Origin: an uncultured Lachnospiraceae bacterium | GTDB lineage: Bacteria; Bacillota; Clostridia; Lachnospirales; Lachnospiraceae | Assembly: GCA_934351705.1 (NCBI GenBank) | Contig: CAKRJK010000006.1 | Coordinates: forward strand, 1 to 16,391 | Length of the DNA stretch: 16,391 nucleotides | Direction: 5' to 3' | Part shown: piece after piece, positions 15,482 through 16,391 of the stretch | How the letters are laid out: each line of letters starts with the position of its first letter | Position numbering within the stretch: position 1 is the stretch's first letter | Program-made: the position numbers and the translations under genes | The notes under the pieces: model-generated | What the model saw: the letters and a program-made list of their open reading frames with translations, nothing else | Told to the model about the DNA's origin: nothing | Database searches by the model: none

Positions 15482-16285
15482 ATGAAAATAGAAAAAGTAA
15501 ATGATAACCAGATTCGTTGTACCTTAACAAAAGAAGATTTGGCAGACCGCCAGTTAAAATTAAGTGAACTTGCTTACGGCACTGAAAAAGCAAAAGGCTT
15601 GTTCCGGGATATGATGCAGCAAGCTGCATATGAATTTGGTTTTGAAGCGGAAGATATTCCTCTTATGATTGAAGCCATTCCGTTATCCGCGGATACCATT
15701 ATATTAATTATTACCAAAGTAGAATATCCGGAAGAGATTGACACCCGTTTTTCTAAGTTTTCAGAAAGCGATGACAGTGATTTCGGTTCTCTCGATACAG
15801 AGGACTCCTCAAACACGACACCGGAGGGTGCCGATGATATTTTAGGTCTTTTCCAGAAGATTCGCGAAGAACATCAAAAGGTAGAAGCCGAATTAAAACA
15901 GTCTGCCGATTTTGTTCCGCTGGAAGCAACCTTTGCGGCAAAAGAATCCGACGACCAGAAGACTTCTTCGGAATCCGTTGATGTTCTTACCGACTTGACC
16001 AAATTATTTGTTTTCCAAAATCTCGAGGATGTTACAAAATTATCTCATGTACTTCAAGGTTTCTATCATGAGCATAATGATTTGTACAAAAATCCTGAGA
16101 ACAAGAAATTTTATCTGGTAATTCACAAAGGTCACCATACACCGGAAGATTTCAACAAGGTTTGCAATATTTTATCCGAATACTCTTATTCAGAAAAATA
16201 TACAGAAGCCGCCGGTGCTTATTTTGAAGAACATTTTCATTGCATTATTTCTTCTAATGCACTGGAAGTACTCTCGAATCTATAA
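15482..16285 (+). CDS. mecA: MecA-family adaptor protein for ClpC
   Basis: MecA proteins bring substrates (ComK and others in Bacillus) to the ClpC/ClpP protease and help assemble ClpC. This 267-residue protein has the family's two-domain plan: N-terminal domain (1-83) starting MKIEKVNDNQIRCTLTKEDL with D19-L-A-D-R, the region usually involved in substrate binding, and a C-terminal ClpC-binding domain (about 174-267) with FVFQNLEDVTKLSHVL, the KKFYLVIHKG strand and EYSYSEKYTEAAGAYFEEH. The linker (84-172) is long and very acidic with Ser/Asp/Glu runs, making the protein about 50 residues longer than B. subtilis MecA. I chose ATG 15482, 8 nt after AAGGAAG; a GTG three codons upstream overlaps that site. 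Its targets in this organism are unknown. No intact terminator follows: the IS begins 29 bp past the stop. Confidence 0.9.
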   Translation: MKIEKVNDNQIRCTLTKEDLADRQLKLSELAYGTEKAKGLFRDMMQQAAYEFGFEAEDIPLMIEAIPLSADTIILIITKVEYPEEIDTRFSKFSESDDSDFGSLDTEDSSNTTPEGADDILGLFQKIREEHQKVEAELKQSADFVPLEATFAAKESDDQKTSSESVDVLTDLTKLFVFQNLEDVTKLSHVLQGFYHEHNDLYKNPENKKFYLVIHKGHHTPEDFNKVCNILSEYSYSEKYTEAAGAYFEEHFHCIISSNALEVLSNL

Positions 16286-16293
16286 AACAAATG

Positions 16294-16314
16294 AAGGAGC
16301 TGCGTACCCGGTAC
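16294..16314 (+). other. Half of a terminator stem, probably interrupted by the IS
   Basis: AAGGAGCTGCGTACCCGGTAC reads like the rising arm of a GC-rich hairpin, a CCG loop (16308-16310) and only the first four bases (GTAC) of the falling arm. The matching GCAGCTCCTT is absent; in its place stands the IS end. The complete palindrome here is just GTACCCGGTAC. I infer an interrupted mecA terminator. Confidence 0.45.
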
Positions 16315-16319
16315 TGAAC

Positions 16320-16364
16320 CGACCCCCAAAAGTTAGACCTAAAAATTCAACTTTTGGGAGGTCG
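16320..16364 (+). promoter_or_regulatory. IS-end stem-loop that occludes the transposase ribosome binding site
   Basis: Arms 16320-16334 and 16349-16364 form 15 pairs with one bulged A (16359) around a 14-nt loop. The falling arm contains GGGAGG, the ribosome binding site of orfA, and is followed by ATTTTTT. In transcripts reading in from mecA it would both hide that site and look like a terminator. Confidence 0.65.
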
Positions 16365-16371
16365 ATTTTTT

Positions 16372-16391
16372 ATGGCAAAATATACATTTGA
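16372..16391 (+). CDS. IS3-family transposase OrfA, first six codons only
   Basis: ATG 16372 lies 10 nt after GGAGG and opens MAKYTF before the window ends. The reading is supported mainly by the adjoining IS terminal repeat; the helix-turn-helix domain expected of OrfA would lie outside the window. Too short to identify on its own. Confidence 0.6.

Larger units (their letters stand above)
16315..16391 (+). mobile_element. Left end of an IS3-family (IS150-like) insertion sequence, partial
   Basis: The sequence TGAACCGACCCCCAAAAGTT starting at 16315 has the TG start and the GACCCCCAAAAGTT core typical of terminal repeats of IS150-group IS3 elements, followed at 16372 by a frame opening MAKYTF, as IS3 orfA genes often do. 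The element runs off the window; the right repeat and target duplication cannot be seen. A 4-bp duplication GTAC (16311-16314) is possible. Confidence 0.75.

Noticed and set aside
1..16391. CRISPR arrays, tRNA or rRNA genes, phage or defence genes
   Set aside because: No regularly spaced repeats, no cloverleaf-forming segment, and no such gene families are visible; the GGTTCAAT at 15247-15254 on the minus strand resembles a tRNA T arm but lacks the other arms.

Overview
The window looks like chromosomal DNA from a motile, low-to-medium GC Gram-positive anaerobe, most likely a Lachnospiraceae member of the Roseburia/Agathobacter kind. That is inferred from the gene families: flagellar flgM-flgN-flgK, a VTC-domain/DUF4956/beta-helix lipoprotein operon, an OmpR-type two-component pair, and a MecA adaptor of the Clostridia type. 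Strong AGGAGG-type ribosome binding sites and sigma-A-like promoters fit a Firmicute. No database search was possible, so the genus is not established.

Layout. Everything from 1 to about 15344 is read on the minus strand; only mecA and the insertion sequence at the right edge are on the plus strand. From right to left on the minus strand the units are: (1) a promoter at 15316-15344, a structured leader of about 410 nt with no convincing gene, and a small 70-residue protein closed by a terminator at 14627-14655; (2) a membrane-anchored GH18 glycosidase with an SH3-like domain plus a coiled-coil protein, closed by an elaborate terminator at 11956-12026; (3) a response regulator and histidine kinase; (4) an aconitase-superfamily hydratase and an AI-2E-family membrane protein, closed by a 16-bp terminator at 5012-5049; (5) a three-gene operon of VTC-domain protein, DUF4956 membrane protein and carbohydrate-binding lipoprotein; (6) flgM-flgN-flgK behind a near-consensus sigma-28 (SigD) promoter, with flgK running off the left edge. 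On the plus strand, mecA has its own sigma-A promoter and is followed at once by the left end of an IS3-family element that appears to have inserted into the mecA terminator.

How the genes work together. flgM/flgN/flgK is the late flagellar checkpoint: anti-sigma-28 factor, export chaperone and first hook-filament junction protein. The VTC/DUF4956/lipoprotein operon is the best candidate for an under-described system. A tunnel-fold polymerase-like enzyme keeps its visible catalytic residues and sits with a membrane protein whose core and C-terminal domain suggest an MgtC-like architecture, and with a secreted beta-helix lipoprotein. The GH18/coiled-coil operon and the two-component pair probably serve the cell envelope. 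The other notable region is the long structured leader upstream of the 70-residue gene.
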